Assembly (NCBI GenBank): GCA_902766845.1
Contig: CACXFD010000138.1
Span: 1 to 14,117 of the forward strand
Origin: an uncultured Lachnospiraceae bacterium
GTDB taxonomy: Bacteria; Bacillota; Clostridia; Lachnospirales; Lachnospiraceae
Direction of reading: 5' to 3'
Length of the DNA: 14,117 nucleotides
Shown here piece after piece: positions 1 through 6,862 of the stretch. Made by a program: the position numbers and the translations under genes. Under the pieces are notes generated by a model. That model had not been told where the DNA came from, made no database searches, and was given only the letters and a program-made list of their open reading frames with translations. Within the stretch, counting starts at the first letter, position 1. The number at the start of each line of letters is the position of its first letter.

Positions 1-197
1 CGCTGATCAGCTTTGACGCCGGACTGAAAACGCAGTTCGGCCGTTTTATTTTGGCGAATTCGATCACGCTGACGCCCGGCACCATCACGGTCGAGGCCCA
101 GGGGGACCGCTTCACGGTCCATTGCCTGCGCCCCGATTTCCTCGACGTATCCGAAAACAGCGTCTTCCTGAAATGGATCCGCAGACTGGAGGCCTGA
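1..197 (+). CDS. mnhE: Mrp-type Na+/H+ antiporter subunit E, 3' end only
   Basis: The reading frame is open from the left edge (first whole codon at 3) to a TGA at 195-197, giving the last 64 residues. The visible part has the MnhE/MrpE signature ANSITLTPGT, followed by the soluble C-terminal stretch (TITVEAQGDRFTVHCL...) usual in this family. MnhE/MrpE/MbhA proteins are around 160 residues, so more than half of the gene lies upstream. MnhE is a small membrane subunit of the multi-subunit Mrp cation/proton antiporter. The stop is one base from the next start, so translation is probably coupled to mnhF. The operon promoter is outside the window. Confidence 0.9.
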   Translation, partial: LISFDAGLKTQFGRFILANSITLTPGTITVEAQGDRFTVHCLRPDFLDVSENSVFLKWIRRLEA

Positions 198-198
198 T

Positions 199-498
199 AT
201 GGAACCGATCTTCCGCACCGTCCTGACGGTCACGCTCGCGCTTCTGGTCCTCGGCCTGTTCTTCGGGCTGATCCGCGCGATCCTCGGCCCGCGCCGCGCG
301 GACCGCATCCTCGGCATCAATATGATCGGCTCGCTGAGCACCGCATCGCTGGCCGTCATCGCTGTCCTGCTGCATGAGGCCTGGCTGCTGGACGTCTGTC
401 TGGTCTACTGCCTGATCAGCTTTCTGGCCGTCGTGATGCTGGCCCGGATCCATATCCGCCGCAAACTGGAGGAAAAGGAGGAGCAGCGTCATGAGTGA
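199..498 (+). CDS. mnhF: Mrp-type antiporter subunit F
   Basis: 99 residues, close to the family's usual length (about 90-100). Three hydrophobic segments are visible (about 7-28, 38-58, 61-82), followed by a charged cytoplasmic tail. The family pattern is clear: LGPRRADR at 29-36, corresponding to the GPT..DR motif of MrpF with D35 conserved, and the LDV motif at 64-66 before the last helix. The start is fixed by TGGAGG at 187-192, six bases ahead of the ATG. The last 8 bases overlap mnhG. MrpF/MbhB is a small structural subunit of the antiporter membrane arm. The family assignment is secure; its exact part in ion transport is not established. Confidence 0.93.
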   Translation: MEPIFRTVLTVTLALLVLGLFFGLIRAILGPRRADRILGINMIGSLSTASLAVIAVLLHEAWLLDVCLVYCLISFLAVVMLARIHIRRKLEEKEEQRHE

Positions 499-856
499 GA
501 CGATCCGCCTGATCTTTGCCGTCCTCTTCCTCGGCGCCGGGCTGCTCAGCATCGGCTTCGCGATCCTCGGCGTGTTCAAATTCCGATACGTCATGAACCG
601 CATGCACTGCGCCGCGGTCATCGACGCGCTCTCGCTGGCGCTGATCCTGATCGGGCTGGCGTTCGCAGCCGGCGATGCGGCCTTTTTTCCGAAACTGGCG
701 CTGATCCTGATCGTTCAGTGGATCGGCAGCCCGATCGCGTCGCATATGGTCGGACGTCTCGAAGTGGATACGGACGAGACCATCGGCGAGCATATGGAGA
801 TCCGCTCCGACCGGCCGGAAGGGCCGTCCGCGGAGCGTACGGACAAGGAGGACTGA
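491..856 (+). CDS. mnhG: Mrp-type antiporter subunit G
   Basis: 121 residues with three membrane helices (about 5-28, 42-60, 64-85) and a polar, mostly acidic tail of some 30 residues. The MnhG/PhaG family features are visible: the GxxF..LGVFKFRYVMNRMHCAA block at about 22-42, and SPIASHMVGR at 80-89, corresponding to the family's P.t.h...rAA motif. The start sits inside the mnhF end, behind AAGGAGG at 475-481 with a 9-base spacer. MrpG/MbhC is a small membrane subunit found in all Mrp and Mbh complexes. The acidic tail is a little longer than in short homologues; no function can be read from it. Confidence 0.92.
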   Translation: MSETIRLIFAVLFLGAGLLSIGFAILGVFKFRYVMNRMHCAAVIDALSLALILIGLAFAAGDAAFFPKLALILIVQWIGSPIASHMVGRLEVDTDETIGEHMEIRSDRPEGPSAERTDKED

Positions 857-857
857 G

Positions 858-1130
858 ATGGATCTGATCGAACTGTGCCTTCTGGGACTGATCCTGATCT
901 GCGGGATCGCGACCTGCCTGCAGAAGAACCTGATGGTCTCGCTGATCATCTTCATGGCGTACAGCGTGATCATGTCGATCGTATGGGCGCTGCTGCGCGC
1001 GCCGGACCTGGCCATCACCGAAGCCGCGGTCGGCGCCGGCATCTCCAGTCTCCTGCTGTTCATCACGCTGCAGAAGATCCGGGACCTCAAACGAAAGGAC
1101 GCATCGAACGATGAAAAAACGAACCTTTAA
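858..1130 (+). CDS. MbhD-like DUF4040 subunit (equivalent to part of the MrpA C-terminus)
   Basis: 90 residues, three predicted helices (about 4-20, 25-46, 53-70) and a charged C-terminal tail. The motif APDLAITEAAVGAG at 48-61 is the hallmark of the DUF4040/MbhD family, which in classical Mrp systems is fused to the C-terminus of the large MrpA subunit. E55 in this motif is conserved in the family and lies within the membrane. The gene has AAGGAGG at 845-851, six bases before the ATG, and starts one base after the mnhG stop. Its end overlaps the next gene by 20 bases. As a separate small protein it matches the Mbh/MBS layout, in which MbhD follows MbhC (MnhG). Confidence 0.88.
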   Translation: MDLIELCLLGLILICGIATCLQKNLMVSLIIFMAYSVIMSIVWALLRAPDLAITEAAVGAGISSLLLFITLQKIRDLKRKDASNDEKTNL

Positions 1131-2016
1131 GGAATGGCTGAAGCAGTGGGACCAGGGCGAGTTCGACCTGGACCGCGGCGAGGCCGAAGCCCTGCACTAC
1201 CGCCCCGAGACGCAGGAAAAGGATGACGATTCCTGGGCGCACCGCCCGGTCCGCGGCCTGCGTGAGGGCGAATATACACTGTTCGTCAAAGTCTATCCGT
1301 TCGCGGCTCTCCTGCTGGCCTCCGTCATGATCTTCTTCTTTATGAGGACCGTCGCTGAGCTGCCTCCGTTCGCAAGCGCCTGTACGCCCGCCAACCAGAG
1401 CGAAGTCATCCGGCGCTACATCGAGAACGGACTGACCGAGACCGGCGCGGTCAACATCGTGGCCGGCGTGATCCTCGACTACCGCGCGTTCGATACGCTC
1501 GGCGAATCGCACGTGCTGTTCACGGCCGCCACGGCCGTCTTCATCCTGATGCTCGCCGGCGAGGCGGAGCCCGAGGATAAGCGCACGCGCCGCATCCTCG
1601 AGGCGGACACGGTCCTTTCCGTGACCGCGCGCGTCCTGTTCCCGCTGATCGTGATGTTCGGCTTCTACGTGATCCTCTGCGGCCATCTGGGACCGGGCGG
1701 CGGCTTCTCCGGAGGCGCCGTGATCGGCGGCGGCCTGATCCTGTGCAGCATGGCCTTCGGGCCGGAGCGGATCTCGCGCCTGATCAACATGAAGACATAC
1801 CGCGGCGTCGTGCTCTGCGCCCTGCTGTTCTACAGCATCGCCAAATGCTATTCGTTCTACTGCGGCGCCCACCATCTGGAGACGGTCTTCTCGCCCGGCA
1901 CGCCCGGCATGATCTTCTCCGCCGGCCTGATCCTGCCGCTCAACATCGCGGTCGGCCTCGTGGTCGCCTGCACGATGTACGGCTTTTATTCACTGTTTAC
2001 AAGGGGGACCGTCTGA
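1111..2016 (+). CDS. mnhB: MbhE-MnhB fusion subunit of Mrp/Mbh-type antiporter
   Basis: 301 residues, about twice the length of a normal MnhB (about 140). Residues 1-55 are soluble and highly charged. A first helix at about 58-80 is followed by an MbhE-like domain at about 96-150, with NIVAGVILDYRAFDTLGE at 115-132, the counterpart of the VDFRGFDTLGE motif at the C-terminus of MrpA. After a charged linker (151-164) comes a complete MnhB domain with four helices and its signature GHLGPGGGFSGG at 191-202. It therefore joins two subunits that are separate in Mbh (MbhE and MbhF). The ATG at 1111 is preceded by AAAGGA at 1094-1099, an 11-base spacer, and overlaps the previous gene by 20 bases. The domains are clear; the N-terminal charged region matches nothing I recognise. 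Confidence 0.88.
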   Translation: MKKRTFKEWLKQWDQGEFDLDRGEAEALHYRPETQEKDDDSWAHRPVRGLREGEYTLFVKVYPFAALLLASVMIFFFMRTVAELPPFASACTPANQSEVIRRYIENGLTETGAVNIVAGVILDYRAFDTLGESHVLFTAATAVFILMLAGEAEPEDKRTRRILEADTVLSVTARVLFPLIVMFGFYVILCGHLGPGGGFSGGAVIGGGLILCSMAFGPERISRLINMKTYRGVVLCALLFYSIAKCYSFYCGAHHLETVFSPGTPGMIFSAGLILPLNIAVGLVVACTMYGFYSLFTRGTV

Positions 2017-2396
2017 TGCTGCAGCTGTTGTGGGAGAGCCGGATCCAGGCCGTGGCCGTGCTGCTGTTCGCCGTCGGTTTCACGACCCTGCTCCTTCACC
2101 GGAATCTGATCAAGAAGGTCATCGGCCTGAACATCATGGACACCGCGGCCTATCTGTTCCTGACGTCGATCGGCTACATTCCCGGGCGCCTTTCGCCCAT
2201 CGTGGCGGACGGAGTCACCGACATGGAAGCCTACGTGAACCCGCTGCCGGCCGGCCTCGTACTGACCGGGATCGTCGTGTCGGTCTCCGTCACGGCCGTC
2301 ATGCTTTCGCTGACCCTGCGGCTCTACCGCCGCTACCATACGTTAAATCTGGATGAGATCTACCGTCTCGTCTATGCGGAACAGGAGGACGTCTGA
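2016..2396 (+). CDS. mnhC: Mrp-type antiporter subunit C (NuoK-like)
   Basis: 126 residues with three helices (about 12-27, 33-53, 78-102), as in MrpC, MbhG and NuoK. GLNIMDTAAYLFL at 37-49 corresponds to the MrpC G.N...hg.NLfl motif, and NPLPAGLVLTGIVVS at 75-89 is the very characteristic DPLPQALVLTAIVIS block. A longer in-frame start upstream (1743) would run inside mnhB and is rejected. The ATG at 2016 shares a base with the mnhB stop and has AAGGGGG at 2001-2007. The C-terminal 24 residues are polar. In Mrp/Mbh complexes this subunit sits beside MrpD and helps link proton movement along the membrane arm. Confidence 0.93.
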   Translation: MLQLLWESRIQAVAVLLFAVGFTTLLLHRNLIKKVIGLNIMDTAAYLFLTSIGYIPGRLSPIVADGVTDMEAYVNPLPAGLVLTGIVVSVSVTAVMLSLTLRLYRRYHTLNLDEIYRLVYAEQEDV

Positions 2397-3889
2397 TGGC
2401 CTTCTGTCTGAATTTCCCGCTGTTTCTGATCGTGCTGTGCCTGATCAGCTCCGTGGTCAGTTCGGTGCTTCCGGCGCGGGCCGCCCGGATCTGGTCGCTG
2501 GGCCTTTCGGCCGTGAGCACGGCGGCCAACGCGGTCCTCTTCCGCTACGCGGCCCGGACGAACACGGCCGTGACCTATCTGATGGGCCACTATCCTCATC
2601 CGTGGGGGAACGAACTGCGGATCGGACCGCTCGAGGCGCTGTTCTCGGCGTTCTTTTCCCTCGTGCTGTTCCTCTGCCTGCTGGGCGGACGGCGGCAGCT
2701 GGCCGTCAAGGTGGCTCCGCAGAAGCAGCATTACTATTACGTGATGGCGGACCTTGTCCAGGCCGCCCTGCTCGCGCTGGTCTATACCAACGACCTGTTC
2801 ACCGGCTACGTGTTCATCGAGATCTGCACGCTCTCGTCGTGCGGCCTGCTGATGATCCGCGAGACCGGCCGGACCATCCTCGCGTCGGTCCGCTACATGA
2901 TCTTCAGCCTGATCGGCTCCGGTCTGTTCCTGCTCGGCGTGATCCTGCTGTATAGCATCACCGGCCACCTGCTGATGCCGAACCTGAAGGAGAGCATCGG
3001 CCTGCTGTGGAGCACCGGTCAGTACCATTTGCCGCTGCTCTCCTCGATCTGCCTGATCTGCATCGGACTGGCTGTCAAGAGCGGCCTGTTCCCGTTCCAT
3101 CTGTGGATGGCGGATACTTACGGCGCGGCCATCCCGGCCTCCTCCGGCATCCTGTCCGGGCTGGTCTCGAAGGCGTACATCTTCTTTCTGCTGAAGGTCA
3201 TCTTCGACGTCTTCGGCGTCGATGTCTTCTACGCCTGCGGCATCCACCGGCTGCTGTACGTGATGGGCGCGGCCGGCATCATCGCCGGCTCGGTCGGGGC
3301 CCTGCGCGAGAACAACATCTTCCGCATGATCGCGTTCTCGTCCGCCGCGCAGATCGGCTACATCTACATGGGCATCGGCCTGTCGCCGACGGTCGGCATC
3401 GAGGCCGCCCTGTTCCAGATCCTCGCGCACGCGGTCACCAAGCCGGCGCTGTTTCTGTCCGCCGGCCATCTGTCGGACGCAGCCGGCCGCAGCAAGCGCT
3501 TCCACGACCTGCAGGGCGCCGGCTACAAGGATCCGTTCGCAGGCGTCGCGTTCACGCTCGCCGCGTTCAGCATGATCGGCCTGCCGTTCACGATGGGCTT
3601 TATCTCGAAATACCTGTTCGGCATGGCCGCTCTCGACGGCAGCCACGCCAAGATGGTCCCGACCCTGCTGGTCCTTGCGGTCAGCACGGTCCTGAATACG
3701 CTGTACTTTGCCCGCACCGTGCTGCGGCTCTACAACAAGCCCCAGGCTGACGATTACGAACGCGTCCGGATTCCGGCGCATCTGTCCTATGTGACCGCGG
3801 GAATCGTCTTCATGGCCGTGAACCTGCTGCTCGGCACGCTGTCGCGTCCGCTGCTGGACCTGCTGCTTCAGGGCGTGCGGCTGTTCTGA
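2396..3889 (+). CDS. mnhD: Mrp-type antiporter subunit D (NuoN/M-like proton-conducting subunit)
   Basis: 497 residues, matching the usual MrpD/MbhH length, with about 14 hydrophobic segments. Residues of the antiporter-like proton path are all present: E142 in YVFIEICTLSS (helix 5), K228 in VKSGLFPFHLW (helix 7), K259 in LVSKAYIF (helix 8), K349 in HAVTKPALF, and K405 in GFISKYLFG (helix 12). The start overlaps the mnhC stop by one base behind AGGAGG at 2383-2388. Position right after MnhC, as in both Mrp and Mbh operons, supports naming it MnhD rather than a generic NuoN. It is predicted to carry out cation/proton exchange in the cytoplasmic membrane with the other subunits. Confidence 0.9.
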   Translation: MAFCLNFPLFLIVLCLISSVVSSVLPARAARIWSLGLSAVSTAANAVLFRYAARTNTAVTYLMGHYPHPWGNELRIGPLEALFSAFFSLVLFLCLLGGRRQLAVKVAPQKQHYYYVMADLVQAALLALVYTNDLFTGYVFIEICTLSSCGLLMIRETGRTILASVRYMIFSLIGSGLFLLGVILLYSITGHLLMPNLKESIGLLWSTGQYHLPLLSSICLICIGLAVKSGLFPFHLWMADTYGAAIPASSGILSGLVSKAYIFFLLKVIFDVFGVDVFYACGIHRLLYVMGAAGIIAGSVGALRENNIFRMIAFSSAAQIGYIYMGIGLSPTVGIEAALFQILAHAVTKPALFLSAGHLSDAAGRSKRFHDLQGAGYKDPFAGVAFTLAAFSMIGLPFTMGFISKYLFGMAALDGSHAKMVPTLLVLAVSTVLNTLYFARTVLRLYNKPQADDYERVRIPAHLSYVTAGIVFMAVNLLLGTLSRPLLDLLLQGVRLF

Positions 3890-3908
3890 TATCGAAAGGA
3901 GTTTTCGA

Positions 3909-5402
3909 ATGACCGGCTTTTTCCTGACTGCCGCCTTTCTGATCCCGCTGGCCGGCGGGCTGGCCTGCCTTTTCCTGCGGGACCTTTCCCGGAGACGGCT
4001 GCACCTTCTCGTCGGCGCGCTGCTGACCGCTCAGGCCCTCCTGCTGACGGCGCTCTGCCTGCAGCCGCAGGCCTCGGCCGTCCTGTTCTCGATGACGGAC
4101 CGGCTGATGATCGCGCTCCGGATGGACGGCGTATCCCGCCTGTTCCTGCTGATCGGAGGCTGGGGCTTTCTGGCCGCCGGCCTGTTCGCGTTCCGCTATC
4201 TGGCGGATTCGGAGAAAGAAGGCGCGTATCCGGAACGGCTGTTTTTCGCCTTCTACCTGTTCTCGCAGGCGGCTCTCGTGGGCATGGATCTGGCTGCCAA
4301 CGTGATCACGATGTATTTGTTCTTCGAGATGCTCACGCTGCTCTCGATGCCTTTGGTGCTCCACGACCGGACGCCCGAGTCCGCAGCGGCCGCTCTCAAG
4401 TACCTGTTCTATTCGATCGCCGGCGCGTTTCTCGCCCTCGGTTGCCTGTTCATCCTGGCCGGCCGCACGCCGTCCCTCTCGTTCCTTGAGGGCGGCTATC
4501 TGACGGCGCTGCAGGCCGATGAACCGCTCCTCTACTGGGCCGTCTTTCTGGGCGTCGTCGGCTTCGGCGCCAAGGCCGGCCTCTATCCGCTGCACGGCTG
4601 GCTGCCGACCGCGCATCCGGTCGCTCCGGCGCCCGCCTCCGCCGTCCTCAGCGGCATCATCACGAAGGCCGGCGTGCTCGCGATCCTTCGTCTGATCTAT
4701 TTCTACGTCGGCGCGGACTTTCTCCGCGGCACCTGGGTCCAGACCGCTCTCGCGTCTCTGGCTCTGCTGACCGTCTTCATCGGCTCGATGATGGCCTACC
4801 GCGAGAAGCTCTTCAAAAAGCGCCTCGCCTACTCGTCGGTCAGCCAGATCTCCTATGCGCTGTTCGGCCTGTTCCTGATGACGCCGGACGGCCTGACCGG
4901 CGCCCTGCTGCAGGTCCTGTTCCACGCCGTGGTCAAGATCTGCCTGTTCCTGACGGCCGGCACGCTGATCTGCCTGACCGGCAAAAAGAACGTGGCCGAC
5001 TATACCGGCATGGGCCGGTACCTGCCGAAGACCTTTGGCGCCTTTACGATGGCGTCGCTCTCGCTGATCGGCATCCCGCCGTTCGCGGGCTTCGTCAGCA
5101 AATGGTATCTCGCGCTCGGGTCGCTCTCCTCGGGCCTCTCCGTGCTTGCCTGGCTGGGCCCGGTGATCCTGCTGATCTCCGCTCTCCTGACGGCCGGCTA
5201 CCTGCTTCCGATCAGCATCCGCGGTTTCTTCCCCGGAGAACGGTTCACCGAGGACACCGCCGATGCCGCTGCCTGCGCCGGCGAAGGCGGGCCGCTCCTG
5301 TGGGCTCCGATCGTCTGTCTGGCCATCCTGTCACTGCTGCTCGGCGTGTGCGCCCGCTGGATCGTCCCGATCTTTACGGCGCTCTCCGCCCCGCTTTGTT
5401 AG
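3909..5402 (+). CDS. Proton-conducting NuoL/M-type subunit, first extra copy (complex I subunit 5-like)
   Basis: 497 residues, polytopic, of the NADH:quinone oxidoreductase/Mrp antiporter family. Key residues: E140 (FFEMLTLLSMP), K222 (GFGAKAGLYPLHGWLP), K253 (IITKAG), K343 (FHAVVKICLF) and K398 (GFVSKWYL). The loop between helices 7 and 8 reads TAHPVAPAPASA, nearly the same as in the gene at 6863, so those two are close relatives. AAAGGAG at 3895-3901 lies seven bases before the ATG, in a 19-base gap after mnhD. In Mbs complexes an extra MbhH-like subunit (H') lies beside MbhH; this gene would fit that place. Which ion it moves cannot be told from sequence. Confidence 0.87.
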   Translation: MTGFFLTAAFLIPLAGGLACLFLRDLSRRRLHLLVGALLTAQALLLTALCLQPQASAVLFSMTDRLMIALRMDGVSRLFLLIGGWGFLAAGLFAFRYLADSEKEGAYPERLFFAFYLFSQAALVGMDLAANVITMYLFFEMLTLLSMPLVLHDRTPESAAAALKYLFYSIAGAFLALGCLFILAGRTPSLSFLEGGYLTALQADEPLLYWAVFLGVVGFGAKAGLYPLHGWLPTAHPVAPAPASAVLSGIITKAGVLAILRLIYFYVGADFLRGTWVQTALASLALLTVFIGSMMAYREKLFKKRLAYSSVSQISYALFGLFLMTPDGLTGALLQVLFHAVVKICLFLTAGTLICLTGKKNVADYTGMGRYLPKTFGAFTMASLSLIGIPPFAGFVSKWYLALGSLSSGLSVLAWLGPVILLISALLTAGYLLPISIRGFFPGERFTEDTADAAACAGEGGPLLWAPIVCLAILSLLLGVCARWIVPIFTALSAPLC

Positions 5403-5412
5403 GAGGGACGCC

Positions 5413-6846
5413 ATGGCGCTATTCTGGCTGATCACCGCGATCCTGCTGCCGATCGCCGGCGGCGCGCTGCTGCCGCTGTTCGTACGTTCCCGGCGCGCTG
5501 TCTGTCTCTGGACGTTCCTCTGGACGGCCGTCACGTCGGTCCTCGTCTGGCTGCTGATCCTGTATGCCCCGGACACGCCGCTCCCTCTTGTACACTTTAC
5601 GGAGCGGCTCACGTTTGAGCTGCAGTTCGACGGTCTGGGACGGTTCTTTGCCGGGATCGTCGCGACGCTGTGGCCGCTGACGGTCCTCTACGCGTTCGAA
5701 TATATGGACGACGACCCCCGCCAGGGCGTCTTCTTCGCGTTTTTCACGATCACCTACGGCGTAACGCTCGGCGTCGCGATGGCCGGCAACATCTTTACGC
5801 TGTACTGCTTCTATGAACTGCTGACCCTGTCGACGGTGCCACTGGTCATGCACACGCGCACCCGTGACGCGGTCCGGGCCGCGCGGACCTATTTCGCGAT
5901 GTCGCTGGGCGGAGCCGCCTTCGCGTTCATCTCGATGATCTACCTGGTCATGGGCCAGCCCGAGGTCCCGGGCCTCAGCTCCCAGCTGTTCTTCCTGTGC
6001 GGCTTTTTCGGCTTCGGCGTCAAGGCAGCGGTCTTTCCGCTTCACCTGTGGCTGCCGCGCGCGTCGGTCGCGCCCACGCCGGTCACGGCCCTGCTGCACG
6101 CGGTCGCCGTGGTCAAGGCGGGCGTCTTCGCGCTGATCCGGCTGCTCTGGTGCGGCTACGGGCCGGCGGCCATCCGCGGCACCGCGGTGCATCACATCGC
6201 GCTGTGCTTCGTCTGCTTCACGATCCTTTTCGGATCCACGATGGCCGTGCGTGAACAGCATTTCAAACGCCGGATGGCCTATTCGACGGTCGCGAATCTG
6301 TCCTATATCCTGTTCGGCGTCCTGATGCTGAACGTCCGCGGCCTGCAGGCCGCCCTGCTGCATATGGCGTTCCACGCCGAGATCAAGGTCCTCGGCTTCT
6401 TCGCGGTCGGCTCCGTCATGCATCACACCGGACGGAGCTATCTGTCGCAGCTGGCCGGTCTGGGCCGGCGCATGCCGGTCACGTTCGGATGCTTCACGGT
6501 CTCCGCGCTCGCCCTGATCGGCATCCCGCCGTTCTGCGGCTTCGTGAGCAAATGGAGCCTGCTGCGCGCGGCCGCGGATACCGGCACGGTCACGATCCTG
6601 ATCGGCGCCGGCTGCCTGCTGATCTCCGCCCTGCTGACGGCTGTCTACTGTCTGACGGTCGTACAGCGGGCCTATTTCCCGGATAACGCGAGCGATCTGT
6701 CCGGCCTCGGTGACGTGCGCGAAGCCGGCCCGCTGATGCTGGTCCCGATGGTGATCCTGGCCGCGGCGGTCCTGCTCACCGGTCTTTTCTCCGGCCGGAT
6801 CCTGGACCGGATCAGCGTCGCGATCCGTCTTCTGAGCCGCTGGTAA
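5413..6846 (+). CDS. Proton-conducting NuoL/M-type subunit, second extra copy
   Basis: 477 residues from the ATG at 5413, chosen because AGGAGG at 5401-5406 is six bases ahead; a longer frame from 5263 would run back through the previous gene. Polytopic, same family as its neighbours, with E135 (CFYELLTLSTVP), K204 (GFGVKAAVFPLHLWLP), K235 (HAVAVVKAG), K325 (HAEIKVLGFF) and K380 (GFVSKWSL). It differs from the copies on either side in the helix 7-8 loop, RASVAPTPVTALLHA, which carries the histidine-containing TALLHA pattern typical of NuoL instead of the PASALLSG pattern. It also has an acidic residue just before K325. This suggests a separate subfamily rather than a recent duplicate. Part of the operon; ends with TAA 16 bases before the next gene. 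Confidence 0.86.
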   Translation: MALFWLITAILLPIAGGALLPLFVRSRRAVCLWTFLWTAVTSVLVWLLILYAPDTPLPLVHFTERLTFELQFDGLGRFFAGIVATLWPLTVLYAFEYMDDDPRQGVFFAFFTITYGVTLGVAMAGNIFTLYCFYELLTLSTVPLVMHTRTRDAVRAARTYFAMSLGGAAFAFISMIYLVMGQPEVPGLSSQLFFLCGFFGFGVKAAVFPLHLWLPRASVAPTPVTALLHAVAVVKAGVFALIRLLWCGYGPAAIRGTAVHHIALCFVCFTILFGSTMAVREQHFKRRMAYSTVANLSYILFGVLMLNVRGLQAALLHMAFHAEIKVLGFFAVGSVMHHTGRSYLSQLAGLGRRMPVTFGCFTVSALALIGIPPFCGFVSKWSLLRAAADTGTVTILIGAGCLLISALLTAVYCLTVVQRAYFPDNASDLSGLGDVREAGPLMLVPMVILAAAVLLTGLFSGRILDRISVAIRLLSRW

Positions 6847-6847
6847 G

Positions 6848-6855
6848 AAAGGAGG
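6848..6855 (+). promoter_or_regulatory. Ribosome binding site that decides a TTG start
   Basis: AAAGGAGG is a full anti-16S match lying seven bases before the TTG at 6863-6865. No ATG or GTG with comparable spacing is present, and the first in-frame ATG (codon 9 or later) would cut into the first helix. The strong site plus the weak TTG start codon supports a start at 6863. Confidence 0.8.
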
Positions 6856-6862
6856 CTGTGCT

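Noticed and set aside
1743..2015. Upstream extension of mnhC
   Set aside because: It lies inside the MnhB domain in another frame and codes an Arg/His-rich sequence. The ATG at 2016 is the family start.
5263..5412. Upstream extension of the second extra antiporter-like gene
   Set aside because: It runs through the end of the preceding gene. The ATG at 5413 has AGGAGG at the right distance and begins at the first membrane helix.
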